Source: Prunella strophiata
Taxonomy: Eukaryota; Chordata; Aves; Passeriformes; Prunellidae
Assembly: GCA_036583965.1 (NCBI GenBank)
Contig: JAZBQD010000021.1
Location: forward strand, 17,589,266 to 17,653,265
DNA length: 64,000 bases
Direction: 5' to 3'
Under the pieces are notes generated by a model. It was not told the origin of the DNA. It made no database searches and saw only the letters and a program-made list of their open reading frames with translations. Below, piece after piece: positions 12,176-24,416 of the stretch. The position numbers and the translations under genes were made by a program. Each line of letters opens with the position of its first letter. The first letter of the stretch is position 1.

Positions 12176-13806
12176 TGAGAAGGCTGAGCTAGAACAGAGG
12201 CTGGACAGAGTTACAGAATAAAGCAGGGATTTATTCAAAGGATCTCCTCAATGGATCCACCTTGGGCAGCACAAGAGCCCAGACAGGTGCACCCAAGATG
12301 AACCAAAATGGGCACAAAATGAACCCAAGATGAACCAAAATGGGCACAAAATGAACCCAAGATGAACCAAAATGGGCACAAAATGAACCCAAGATGAACC
12401 AAAATGGGCACAAAATGAACCCAAGATGAACCAAAATGGGCACAAAATGAACCCAAGATGAACCAAAATGGGCACAAAATGAACCCAAGATGAACCAAAA
12501 TGGGCACAAAATGAACCCAAGATGAACCAAAATGGGCACAAAATGAACCCAAGATGAACCAAAATGGGCACAAAATGAACCCAAGATGAACCAAAATGGG
12601 CACAAAATGAACCCAAGATGAACCAAAATGGGCACAAAATGAACCCAAGATGAACCAAAATGGGCACAAAATGAACCCAAGATGAACCAAAATGGGCACA
12701 AAATGAACCCAAGATGAACCAAAATGGGCACAAAATGAACCCAAGATGAACCAAAATGGGCACAAAATGAACCCAAGATGAACCAAAATGGGCACAAAAT
12801 GAACCCAAGATGAACCAAAATGGGCACAAAATGAACCCAAGATGAACCAAAATGGGCACAAAATGAACCCAAGATGAACCAAAATGGGCACAAAATGAAC
12901 CCAAGATGAACCAAAATGGGCACAAAATGAACCCAAGATGAACCAAAATGGGCACAAAATGAACCCAAGATGAACCAAAATGGGCACAAAATGAACCCAA
13001 GATGAACCAAAATGGGCACAAAATGAACCCAAGATGAACCAAAATGGGCACAAAATGAACCCAAGATGAACCAAAATGGGCACAAAATGAACCCAAGATG
13101 AACCAAAATGGGCACAAAATGAACCCAAGATGAACCAAAATGGGCACAAAATGAACCCAAGATGAACCAAAATGGGCACAAAATGAACCCAAGATGAACC
13201 AAAATGGGCACAAAATGAACCCAAGATGAACCAAAATGGGCACAAAATGAACCCAAGATGAACCAAAATGGGCACAAAATGAACCCAAGATGAACCAAAA
13301 TGGGCACAAAATGAACCCAAGATGAACCAAAATGGGCACAAAATGAACCCAAGATGAACCAAAATGGGCACAAAATGAACCCAAGATGAACCAAAATGGG
13401 CACAAAATGAACCCAAGATGAACCAAAATGGGCACAAAATGAACCCAAGATGAACCAAAATGGGCACAAAATGAACCCAAGAGCAAGCACGAGCGCTCAC
13501 GGGGTCTCTCCCTTGGAATCAGTTCTGCTCCATTTGCACCTTGGAGTTCATTGTCCCATTTCCAGCTTTAGCCCCTGCAGTCCCACCCTGCTTGTTTTTC
13601 TCTCTTCAGCCCACGCTGTTTTGTTGCTCCTGGGCTGAGATTTGGATCATTTGTCCTTGGTGCCCAGCTGGAGCAGGAATTGTTTTGTCTCCCTGCTCTG
13701 TGCACAGAGCTCACCATCCCCTCATGTGAAGCCCAGACCCACACACTAAAGCAGCAGAGAATGTGAAAAATAGAAAAGCTCAAAACCTGAGGCACCAGGG
13801 TGAACA
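12176..13806 (-). mobile_element. solo LTR (avian ERV) inflated by an internal minisatellite
   Basis: The flanks of the 32-bp array (12180-12290 and 13483-13806) match 49137-49645 closely, so this is a dispersed element. Read on the minus strand it starts TGTTCACCCTGGTGCC, ends near GCCTCTGTTCTAGC, and has AATAAA (+ strand TTTATT at 12230-12235) followed by TGCTTTATTC, as expected of an LTR R region. Without the array it would be about 500 bp. No clear target-site duplication is visible, and the end at 12176 is uncertain by several bases. No gag, pol or env sequence is attached. ERVK- or ERVL-type is an inference. Confidence 0.72.
12291..13482 (-). repeat. 32-bp minisatellite inside an LTR, about 37 copies
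   Basis: AACCAAAATGGG recurs at 12301, 12333 and every 32 bp to 13453, giving 37 occurrences that look identical by eye. The related LTR at 49.1 kb has only two copies of this motif (49268-49333), so the array arose by expansion within the LTR. The unit has no stop codon in any minus-strand frame and 32 is not a multiple of 3. All three minus frames therefore stay open for more than 400 codons and encode the same 32-residue period, rich in W, F, H and L. I regard these frames as a by-product of the repeat. Confidence 0.97.
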
Positions 13807-14007
13807 AAAGCTCCTCAGGTGTCTCCCAAAGTGTTCCCTCATTCCTGTGCCAGGCTGGCCCCAAAGTCCATCTCAGCTCCCTGAATGACCCTGCTGGGCA
13901 CGGCACTGACCAGCACCCCATGGCTCACAGCAGGGACATTCTGCCCCAGCCTGTGCTGCTTCTTATGACATCTCTGCACAGTTCTGATGGGATGTTGGCA
14001 TCTGAAA
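13807..14007. other. spacer between two LTRs
   Basis: About 200 bp of GC-moderate unique sequence separate the array-bearing LTR from the next LTR. No internal retroviral sequence is recognised. Confidence 0.4.
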
Positions 14008-14461
14008 TGTAGGGAGCTCTTAGAACTTTGGGCTTGTAAGTTAAAGCCTAGAATTAAATACGGGATTTGATTTGAGACTTTAGAAAAGGTTTCTAAACTT
14101 AAGTGCTAGAAGCAAGGAGAAAGGTTAGAGCTTTAGAGGAACAGTACTGTCAGTTTATGTGTCAAAACATGATTAGCTAAGAAAGCTTACACTGTAGCAT
14201 GAATTTATAAGATGAAATATTTAAAGATTAAGTAAAAAATATAAATATCCTTGTTAGCAGTGTTTTATTAGTCACTAAATCCTTAAAAGGTCTTGTAACT
14301 AGAAGTCTTGTGATTGTCTGAACTATGCATTGCAGATGTGAGTTAAATTCACCCTTCTGGGTTATGTAGAGGATAAAAAAAATAAACCACATTTTCTCAA
14401 AAAATCCAGAGGTCCCATCCTCGAATTCTTCCAGAATTCCTCATAATGGGAAAACATCCTC
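14008..14461 (+). mobile_element. degenerate solo LTR, same family as 57868-58427
   Basis: The sequence aligns along its length with 57868-58427. Shared blocks include GATTTGATTTGAGAC, AGCTTACAC-GTAGCAT, AAATATCCTT-TTA, CAGTGTTTTATTAGT, CCTTAAAAGGTCTTGTAAC and AAAAAAATAAACCACAT. It begins TGTAGGGAGCTCT and has AATAAA near the 3' end, which suggests an LTR in + orientation. Divergence between the copies is high (roughly 20-25% by eye), so the family is old. No coding part is present. The family name is not known to me; ERVL-like is a guess from composition. Confidence 0.6.
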
Positions 14462-15009
14462 TTTCCATTGTTAAGCATTTATGCACTTTTATAAACTTAT
14501 GTTTTTTCAAAAGGTAACAGCTTTGATCTGTGCTTACTTTCTAGAAAACTTCAAGACAGAATTCTCTCTTCCATCTCTGTGCCTTTGAAACTGGAGATTC
14601 CCAACAAAAAAAAAAAAAAAAAAACACCTTCTTCAAATCCTTGGTTTGTGTCTCAGCACCACCAGCAGCAGCAAATGTGTCCCCACATTCTCAGAACCTG
14701 CCACTACTTTGTTCTTGGAAGGTTCCAAACCTGGGAATCTTAATTTTAGGTATCTTGATTTTATCCATCTCCAGCTGCAAGGCAGACACTGCTTTTTCTC
14801 CTGTCCATGTCATATGATGCACCTGGTAATTACATTTCAAGCCCCAGCCCTGTTTCCCTGAGTCCTCCTGCAGAAGCAGCATTTTCTGCACGTTAATTCC
14901 AGTTTCTTTATGGGATAGTTGTTATGCATGACTGATTAACAGGCCCCAAGCTATACTCAACCTGCTACCCACAGTAAATTGTTCTTTCTCTTGCTGCTGT
15001 CATTTCCTT

Positions 15010-15460
15010 TAAAACATCAAGCTGTTTCATAATTAAAGAGCTCCTCGAAGGTCTTGTTTCAATAAACAATCATTCCTTCCACTGTGTGAAGTTCTAATAA
15101 ACAATTAAACAGCACACATTAATTTCTCCTGTCTCAAGAATCAACTTTTTATGGAGGACCCACTGAAGCAAAACCACGCTCAAAAACGAAATTCCAGCAT
15201 GTGCTGTGTAGCTCAGGACTAGATCTGCTCCTAATCTGCACGTGGGGATGAGTTATAGAAGATTAATTGCTCACAGGAGTGTTTGGAAGCTTTCATATGT
15301 CACCCAGAAGATGGCTGAAGAGTTACTTATCTCCAGCAGCTTTATCCTTAATTACCTTGCTCGCTGATAATTCCGAATTTGGGATTCAAGGCGCGGCGAA
15401 AAATCTCCTGTATTAATTAGAGATTGTAACTTTGTTATACAATGTGTTTTCTATGATAAA
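15010..15460. promoter_or_regulatory. candidate conserved noncoding/enhancer-like stretch
   Basis: This AT-rich stretch is dense in intact transcription-factor-like words: AATAAACAAT at 15061-15070 and again at 15096-15105 (FOX/SOX-like), several TTAATTA words, CATATG, and TTATC. It also contains an isolated CpG-dense GGCGCGGCGAAAA at about 15390 in an otherwise CpG-poor region. No repeat explains it. The enhancer assignment is an inference from motif density alone. Confidence 0.2.
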
Positions 15461-16917
15461 AAGGCTTTTCCTTGAACGCTGGGTATTTTGTGGGAAAGGC
15501 AACAACTTTAAAAGTTTTATGTTATCAGGAAGTTTTTCCAGAATTTTAACACTGCAGAAAACAACACAGGGATGCTGGGGCTTGTGCATGAGTGCACATA
15601 TATTTTTTCAGTCAGTCATAACATTGACTAAAATTTTGTTGTTTTTGGGGGGGAAAAAAGAGTAATTAATGTGGGCTTTTTAATTTTTAATGCACTTTAA
15701 TTAAAGTGTTCCTTTAAAGTGATAAAATATTTTAAAAAATTAGGAAATCCGATCAATTTATGGTCCTACATCACCTATGAAACAGGTTTTTAAACACTGT
15801 TTTAATGAGTTGCATTTTGGCAGCAAGTTTAAATTTCTAAATATTTGATCATAAGAGCTCTTTGTTTTGGGTGTGTTTGTGCACCAGGATGTCTTATTTT
15901 TCTTTTCAGGTGCTGCTTGCAGTCCAATTTTAGATAGATTCCCCAGCTGATAGAGGATGTCATCATTTTTCTGAAACACTGGAGGTACAGCAATCTGTGT
16001 TAGATATGAATTTGCCCCAAAGACATCAGTTTTTCACATTTAAGAGCTTTATCTAAAGACAAAATAGATCAGACACTGCAATCACCACATCAGTATTTTT
16101 TCAAATTACTCTGGATGCTCACCTGCCTTCACCTCTAAATGGCACACAACCCCTATTTCCCACTGGTAAGTACATTCTGCTGATGGAATTCCCCCTTAGA
16201 AAATTCTGCCCTTTCTCCATTTTCACTCTCTTCTACATTAAGCAATCTACAAATCTATGGCCTGCTTCACTACAAACACACATGTAACAAATTGCTGAAT
16301 TCCAGGGGCCTTTGCTGTCCAGAAACAGCAAAGAAACAAAGAAATAGAGCTGTGCCTAAAATGCCCAGTATTAAAAATATCCTCCAAGGACCACACGTGA
16401 ACCATTCATCACCTGAAAAATGATTTTTCTTGTTTCATTCTCCTCTGCCTTTTCCAGTGGCTGTTGGTTTTTCATGTCCAGGATCCTTCAGTTTGTGTGG
16501 TTAGACAGGGCTGGGCTGGTTTCAAACTGCTCACTCCTCTTCAGGGCTGCCCTGTGGAGCATCCTCATTCCTCCTGATGGAATCCACAACCTCAGAGGGT
16601 CCTGCCACCCCTGGCTCAAGCCCTAACACAGTAAAAGTGTTCTCACAACCAGCCTGAGGGCTTTTTGCAGTGTTTTTGGGATGAGAGTTCAGGGGGTGAT
16701 GGGAATTTACTTGCCCAAACCCCACAGGTGATGAGGGTGAGTGACACAGGTGCTGCTCAGAGGCAGCTCTGGAACAGGACATCCCATCTCTCCCTGCTCC
16801 AAATTCTGGTTGCTTTATTCTCCCCTCATTTCCACCTCTTTGCACAGATATGGCAATAAATTTGCACCTCATTTCTTTAAAAGGTTGCCCACTCACTTTT
16901 CTGGCATTTTGTATTAT

Positions 16918-16944
16918 TAGTATATTATTATCTATAATATACTA
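16918..16944. repeat. AT-rich perfect dyad
   Basis: The arms TAGTATATTAT and ATAATATACTA are perfectly complementary (11 bp) around a 5-nt loop. The sequence is pure AT-type simple sequence, so chance or slippage is likely. Confidence 0.6.
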
Positions 16945-19900
16945 TAATATTCCTTCCTGTTGATAGTAGAGCAGCTTTTTCATAAACTCCCTAATCAATA
17001 GCCAGCACCTGAAAGCACATGCAAAACTTTGCTAAACCCATCTCTGATCAGCTGGTACATATTTTAGCATGCTAAACACATCCAACAGGATAATGGAGTT
17101 TTGTTTCTTCCCTCCCAGGAGTGGCATGACAATATTCCTGCACTCAGCAATGACACCCAGTCCTCACTGCATTCCTGTGTAATGGCAAAGTTTCAGCTTT
17201 TTTCTTTTTTTGATTCAGATCACATGACAATTTTTATCCATTTTCTGTCTCCACCCAGGAGACACCAGAGCACTTCTCCCAAAGGTCAAGAGTTCCTCCA
17301 GCCACATGAAAACCCCATTATTCAATGCCAGACCTTGTTCCTTCAGGTCTTTTTGTCTTCATGATCATAAACTTTTCATCCATATCTGTGCCCAAGGTGT
17401 GAGATTCTGTCATTAATCCTTTACCTTCCCCTTTCTGATTCTCAGGATGGTTCCCTGCCTTGTTTTTGGCCAGAGGGATTTGGCAGAATGTCCAGAGCAG
17501 GGCAGACCATGGATCAGCAGCTCAGCAAGGAAATAGAGTCAGCAATAAGGGACAGGTGACAGCAGTACACAGAGGTGGAGACAGCTCAGGAGATTTGAAA
17601 GGAAATCTCTTTCTGGGAGCCAGGAAGGAGAAGGAGCCCAAAGCAAACCTTGGCTGAGTTCCCTGCACTGGGGAAGGGACAGCCCTGCATGGCTGAGCAG
17701 GCAGAGCACAGCATGGCTTACACATCCTCTGATCCAGCTCCCTGCCCTTTGTCTGGCCTTTCCACCTCTGCCTTTCCTCCTCCTCAGCCCTGCTGTGCCT
17801 GGAAAGGAGCAGTCCTTGGCACAAACCCAGCTCAAACCCCACGGGGTGCTGCTGTCTGAGGCTCCATTCCTGTGCCCTGCCTGGTGCCTTCCCCTAAAAA
17901 ACTCATTTCCAAACACACAGGGACTCTTGGCATGACATCTCTCCTCCCTGTGCTCACCTCAGATTAGCCACCAAAAATCCCAAAAACCCACCCTAGCACT
18001 CCTGATCCTTCTGTGGGGTTCAGCCCTGCCAGCCACAAAAGGGCACGTCCTGAGCACACTGAAAATCCTCTGCAGGTGAGGCTGAAGCATCCCAGGAGCA
18101 GAGCAGCCAGCCCAGGTCTCCAAAGCTGAGATTCCCTGGTTAGAAGATATATGAGGCAGATTGCAGATGGAAATCTGTGAGTATGTTCCTTCAGAATGCT
18201 TCCAGAAAAGTCACATGTGATGCCATGAAGGAGGAAATCAGAAACACCTGACATAATTAAATTAACCCCATTCAAATAAAAATCACCAGGAGCCCACAGG
18301 TGAGGGAGTGAGTTGATGATTTTTTAACATTGCTCTCCTCTTTCAAAATCCATCTGAAAATGGATTTTTTTTTTTACTTTAGTGGGGATTTTTGAAGGTG
18401 TGCAGCATATTCCCTGTAAACTATTGTGAAAAAGTGCCCTTCAACAGCTAAATGCAGTGTACTGTAAGTGAAAAAAAAAAAAAAAAAAAGTGAGAAAAAG
18501 GATTTAGAATCCTTAACAACTATTGAAGAACAACAACAAAAAAGCTGCTATATTTTAGAAGAATGAGTCCATCAACTGCACATCCATGAAACATCAACTA
18601 TTTACTTCACCTTGTCTAGAAAATGAGTCACCAAACTGAAAAAAAATTAAAACCAAGGCGAAATCCATCCAAATGAGCAGTTTGGTGTTCTCAGTGTAAG
18701 AACAAAGCAGAATTTCAGTGGTGAATTCTCTAGAATAGTTTGAATTACAAATACAGCAGTTACAGAACATTTCTCCTTTGAAGCACAGAGAGCCAAATGA
18801 GTTATCACAGACAGAAATATCACATCAAACATGAAGACTTTAACCCCTAGTTTTGGTCTCTGGGCTGATGCTGAGCAGGTTGGCAGAAATTTTCCATCCA
18901 GAATATTAGAGGAGATTTGTAATAACAACCTGCCAGGGAAGGGTTGGACCAGCTGTCCAGGGCTGAGCTCTCATGAATTTCTCTTTCAAGGACCAAATGA
19001 CAATTCAGGACCTCTGGGATCTCATGTGCCATGAGCTATAGCCAAGATTTCAAGTAAAAGCTATTTCTACCTAGATTGGAGGCTTAGAACTATCACTGGC
19101 AGCCATCAATTCTGCTGAGTGAGGATATATGTATGCATATTTATTTGTTTATAAAATACACATATATATTGGCATATGCACGATGCTTTGATGGTGTGGC
19201 AGAGGGAAATCCCAATGGAAGCATTTTTTAGCAACTTAATGCTGTGAAACTTCTTTTTTCTGTTCAAGACCGAAAAAAAAAAAAAAAAAAAAGGGAGAGA
19301 AACAGCAAAATTAAGCTAAAAATTACCTAAAAACATATCAGTGATTTAAATCAAGAGATCCACTTCTTGCTACTCTGTGACACTTCAGGTCTTTTATTTT
19401 TCTTTTCTTTCCCACCCCTCCCTTTATTTCTCACCTTTGTTCTCAATTTCTTTGTTCTCTTTAATTATAATCCTTCTAAACCTGGGCATCTCTCTCTCCT
19501 GCTCCAGTCATTCCTTGAATACTAACTAGGAGCAGAGAGCAAGGAGTTTCTCCTGGCTGCTCTCAAATGCTAATATCAGAGAAGTGCTGAATCAAACACA
19601 GAGCCCTGAGCCAGGAGGGGATGATCAGCTCAGCCTCTGGAGCAGCCTGCCTTGCAAAGCACAGGGGAGGCCCCACAAGAGTGAGAAGGGCAAATATCAC
19701 ACCCAGCCCCACAGAGAGGTGGAAAGGAAGACACAGACAGCTGGAGATGAGCTAATTTATCTTCAGTGCCCAGAAAAATTCTGGAACAAAATATTAGAGA
19801 ATCAACGCGTCAGCGCCAGGGGAATAAGTAAGAAATAGTGATGTTTTTCAGGAATCCATCATGTCAAAATTGTCTGGTTTCCATCTCTGGCAAGGTACCT

Positions 19901-20061
19901 TGAGCAGGAGATGCCATACATTTTAAATTCAGTGGGACTAAGTGAGATTAATAATTCCTGTTCAGCAGCAAATTCTCGAAGCTGTCGCTGAAGGATTTAT
20001 GCTGCAGAGGCTGTGGGATGTGCACCAGGACATCCCACCCTGGTGCCCAAAACCTGCTGAG

Positions 20062-20205
20062 GGAATCTCAGAATGGTTTGGGTTAAAGGGACCTTAAATC
20101 CCACCCAGTGCCACCCCTGCCATGGCAGGGACACCTCCCACTGTCCCAGGCTGCTCCAAGCCCCATTCAGCCTGGCCTGGGACACTGCCAGGGCTTGTCT
20201 GGGCA
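20062..20205 (-). mobile_element. CR1 LINE 3' fragment
   Basis: The + strand reads like the reverse complement of a CR1 3' end: AGAATGGTTTGGGTTAAAGG, GACCTTAAATCCCACCCAGT, CCATGGCAGGGACACCTCCC, then GCTCCAAGCCCCATTCAGCC. The fragment is therefore on the minus strand with its 3' end at the lower coordinate. It is truncated at the 5' side, as nearly all CR1 copies are. No reverse-transcriptase reading frame is left. Confidence 0.88.
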
Positions 20206-21479
20206 TAAACTGTAAAAATGATGCAAAATCAGCAGGTAAATAAATATTTCTGAGAAAAAAAGGGTTGGTTATCCATTGAGCTAGTAAAATAAAGAAATAC
20301 TCCAGAGTTTATGAAGTTTGTTAAAAAGACAAACACTGATAGCTTCATTTTGGAAGGAAATATAAAACGGGCAAATACAGCAGGAGTAGGAGTTGAGCAG
20401 GATGGGAGAAATTGTGGAAAAGAAAAGAGAAGGGGTCACAAAAAATAAATTATATTGTGGTCAAAGCTCTGACAGGATCACAACTTTTAATTATGGATCA
20501 TTTACTGATGAAAAAGTAATGGGTGGCTCCCAGTATACAATCAAAGCTGAACAGCAATTTTGAGAATCTGGAGTTTTGGACTTTCTTTTCTGCAGGAGCA
20601 GCACTGGGAATTTGCCACCTTCTCCCTCAGCTGCTCCTGTTTAATGAAACATTCTCCTGTAATCTCAGGAAAAGGGGTTTTCCCTTTTGCAATAATTGAA
20701 AAGTCTGTGACAGAGGCTTTGGGGAAATTGATTCAAAATTAACAAATAGATTAATGAGTTTGCTTAGTTAGGTGTACCACGTTGAATATTTTGCCACAAT
20801 ACCATTCCAGTGCTCTATCAAAGGGTTTCTAGAGTTCTTTTATTAGATTATAAATCACTTGAGGCAGGACCCAGCTCATGATCCTTTGTCACTCTGTCAA
20901 TCCCTGTCCACTGGCACATTAAGCTGCTACTCCAATAGAAACAATCATAATTTGTCTACCAAAAAGCTCCCAGCCATTAAAGAGAAGAGCTGATGAACAC
21001 CACCCTGATGGAACCAAACGAGGCATTTTTTGTAACCACCTTGCTTCCATAATTCTCCCAGATTAAGCTCAGTGCTGCCATATTTAATTCCCAGGAACTA
21101 AAACCCCAAATATTGCTGCCATTGTAACAAAACAAATCACTCCATCAATCTCCCTAAAGCTCCTCCAACTGCTCCCAAAATAAAACTCAGCATGGCTGAG
21201 GTGCTGAGAGAGGAGTTTGACCCAGGGCAGGCTGTGGTGCCAGCAGATTTCTGCATTCATTTCCAAGGTACAGCAGGTTTTGTGGTTTGTAAGGTTTTTT
21301 TTATTCCCCATAAAGATGTAACTTAATGTGCCTCTGCCATGCTTTTCACTTAACTTATACTGAGATAGCTCAGAGTGCATCTAAAATGTTACATAATCAT
21401 CTCTAAGTTCTGATTCTATCCCTCCCCTCCCTTCCCCTTGGCATTTAGCAAATGGCATTTTTGTTCATGTAAGTCACGT

Positions 21480-21860
21480 TCTTCCCAGCCACGGAGCCTT
21501 TTCACAAAAAATCAAATTAATCTTATACAAAAATCAGATTCTTAGTATGAATATGCCCAATTTCATTGAATTTTTTTATCGCTTTCTGCTCACGGGGCAA
21601 GGCAGTGAAATATAACTGAAATGTCAAATGAATTGTATGGCAAAGCGATTAGGAAGAAACTTTTAGCATTTGTTACAGATTAATATGTTAATTAGGGCAT
21701 GTATTGTGGAGAAAGATTAAGTATCACCAAAGTAAATTTATTTTTAACCAGCTTTATTCCTCACACTTCATAAATTAACCAGCGGAATGCATAATGGGGA
21801 AGAATTCCAGCTCTGAGATTGCTGGAAATTATGCAAAACTCCAAAGCATGCAGGGTTGCA
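21480..21860. promoter_or_regulatory. candidate conserved noncoding stretch
   Basis: About 380 bp of AT-rich unique sequence are packed with intact words such as TTAATTAGGGC, ATGCATAATGG, TTATGCAAAACTCC (octamer-like) and GCATGCAGG, with no simple repeats. This is typical of bird conserved noncoding elements near developmental genes. The evidence is compositional only. Confidence 0.18.
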
Positions 21861-24310
21861 ATACAGATAATGTCTGTGCTTTAAAATAAGCACTTCATCA
21901 AAGGGAATTAAGCCTCCTCCAGCACACCTAATTTCACAGGCTGCTTGCAGGTATCTCTAACTTTGCCACAACGACAGTGCCAAAAACTCATCAATATTTT
22001 AAACTCTAGTTTTGGCTTGTATTGTGTTAAGGCTAAATGTTGGTTCTAAGCCTAACGAATGCAAATGCCCAAATGATATCAAAAAATTGCTGAGAGAAGC
22101 AGCTGGACCTGTAAAATAAATTAAAAACTACCCTGAGTCCTTGAGCAGGCCAGGAGATGATGATGGCTGCATCAGCTTCTCATTCATCCCTGGGTTTGTT
22201 CTGTATGAAGCTGAACAAGTCCTCAAAAGCAGAGCCCAGAACAACATCCATAATGAAGAGGTTTGGGATCAGATTTCAGAATAAAATGGGGTTTGAGCCA
22301 TTTTCAGAAGGTTCTATGGATTCAATGGCTGCTAAGCCAACACAAGATTTTCCTTTGGTTTCAGCAGATTTGGAGATTGGCTCATACAGACCATGGGGTG
22401 GAGCCCAAAGTCTGATCCTCTACAAAAGCAGTTTTTTTGTATTTCCTACAATTTATCTGCTGCATCACCAAATCCCAGCCCTCCTGCTCAGGATAAACCA
22501 GTGCAGAAATAGGAAATACAACACTGTGTGATTTATAGAGCAGCCAATGCAATTTACATTAAAACTCACGTTTGGATGGTGTTTGGTTAACTCCTGCTCT
22601 GGGCAAATTTCTGAATATTTTGACACTTTGAGTATGACAAATAATTTCCTCATGTTAAAAAGTATTATTTTTATAACAAGAAAAGAAAGTGCTCTGCTAA
22701 ATCACAGGTCCATCTGTCAAGAATAATCCTAACAAAATAACAGCAAATTTCAAACTCATTAATCCTGTAGCTCCAGAAAAGAATGATGTCCCTATCTTTT
22801 TGAGGGTTTAGAAGGTTATTTGTAGCCTTTTGTGGAAAGTGCCTCATTAGATACCTGTAAAATATTAATTTTACTTTATTCTGGGGACAAACCTGTAATC
22901 TAAACTTACAGGTTGGACTGGAAGCACACCTAAGGTGATGAGACCAGACAGGAACAGCATCTCCCTGCTGCCTGGGGATCTGCCCCCCAGCAAAGCAGCA
23001 GAGCAATCAAAATCCTGAGTTCTGAGTTCCTCAGCCACCCCTTTCTCCCAGTGAGGCCTCCCCTGTGTGCAGGGGCACATGTTCTGTTGTTAATTTTGTT
23101 AATTGTGTTTACTGGTTGTTACATCCCTGGGCTGAATCAGGAGCCCTTTTGTTCCTGGTGCTCTTTCAGCACATACAACAGCACATCACAAATTCTAACA
23201 GAACAGACACCTTTTTCCCCATTTTACACAATTAGGAGAACACAAACCCCATGAAAAGTTCTGCCTGCCCTTGAACATTCCTGTGAGCAATGCAGGAAAA
23301 GAGAGACTTTGTGGATAATGCCCTTGTAATCACAATTCAAGTTGTGCAATTACAACTCATTAAAGCACTGTCAGGAGGAGAGGGGATGTCTGGTTTAACA
23401 GCCACCACATTAACAAGAAAAAGCCTCAAAAACTTCAAAAAAACTTGGGTTCAGGCTTGGCAGAAGTCCTGCCAATGGCACTCCCTTTGCTGCATCTTGT
23501 CCTAATTGCTTTTCTTCTCTCCAATAACCCATTTGGAGCATTCTGCTCCTAGAAATGATCTATATCCTCCCTGGGACACTGCAAGGCTGACAATCAAATC
23601 TGCTCCTGGCCACTCCAGCTGCAGCCTCTGGAGCTTCAAATTGCTGAACAACTCTAAACATATCTGGAAAACCATTACAGATCCATCCTCTTGGCTCATT
23701 GCAGGAAATCAGGGGTTGCTCATTCTCAAAGTCCATGAACCTAATGTTTTCCTCAGCCACACAGCCCTACTGTGCTGCAGGAACTGAGGCAATGCTGGTC
23801 ATTCTCACAGCTGCCCCTCTCATAAAGGGTGAGGAGAAAATCCAGAAAATCCGTGTGGAGTGTGGGTGAGGCCAGGCAGGCTGTGAAAAACTTGGGCTGC
23901 CAAATGCAGCTGGAAGAGAGACTGCTTTATTTTCATTAAAACATATTTTCAGCTTTCATTTCCAGCTCAGCCTTGTGTTTAAGGAGCCTCTCACCAACTC
24001 TCCCTTCCATGGAAAAGCAGACAAAACTCACAAACAACTTCCATAAGTTCTTTACACCCTCATAGATTTTTAATTGGAATGCAACTCCCTCAACACCTCA
24101 TTAGTTCATTGAGTGCTGTATTAGTTTAATTTACTGAAGGGTTGGGGTTTTTTTGCACCTGCCTCACACATTTACCCCATTAAGCATGTGCAGATTATCA
24201 GGTAACTGCTCAATTAAACTAAACGATTGTTCTAATTGAATATTTCATTAGAGTAACAAGGTAAAAAGCTCTGTGGCATGTATTAGCAAACATGGCTTGT
24301 GCCTCACTGA

Positions 24311-24416
24311 AACATGTTTCAGATTAAACTCATGGTAAACTCAGATAAAACAAACACATGTTTCAGATTAAACTCATTATAAACTCAGATAAAACAATCA
24401 CATTTCAGATTAAACT
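24311..24416 (+). repeat. 44-bp tandem repeat, about 2.4 copies
   Basis: CATGTTTCAGATTAAACTCA starts at 24313 and again at 24357, and a third partial copy (CATTTCAGATTAAACT) starts at 24401. The spacing is exactly 44 bp. The first two copies differ at a few bases, so the duplication is not very recent. Confidence 0.9.

Larger units (their letters stand above)
14462..20061. other. unique noncoding DNA
   Basis: No gene is recognised. It contains A-runs at 14607-14626, 18471-18489 and 19273-19291, an AT-rich dyad at 16918-16944, and a candidate regulatory stretch at 15010-15460 described separately. A TA/CA-rich patch lies at 19125-19180. Frames of up to 125 codons (for example 17539-17916, minus) have no recognisable domain. 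Confidence 0.55.

Noticed and set aside
12231..13500. Three overlapping minus frames of 412-421 codons
   Set aside because: They are forced by a stop-free 32-bp repeat inside an LTR. All give the same periodic peptide, and no domain or independent start context supports a gene.
18471..18489. Poly(A) run as a possible processed-pseudogene tail (also 14607, 19273, 62533)
   Set aside because: No retrogene body with coding similarity precedes any of these runs, and no flanking duplication was seen.
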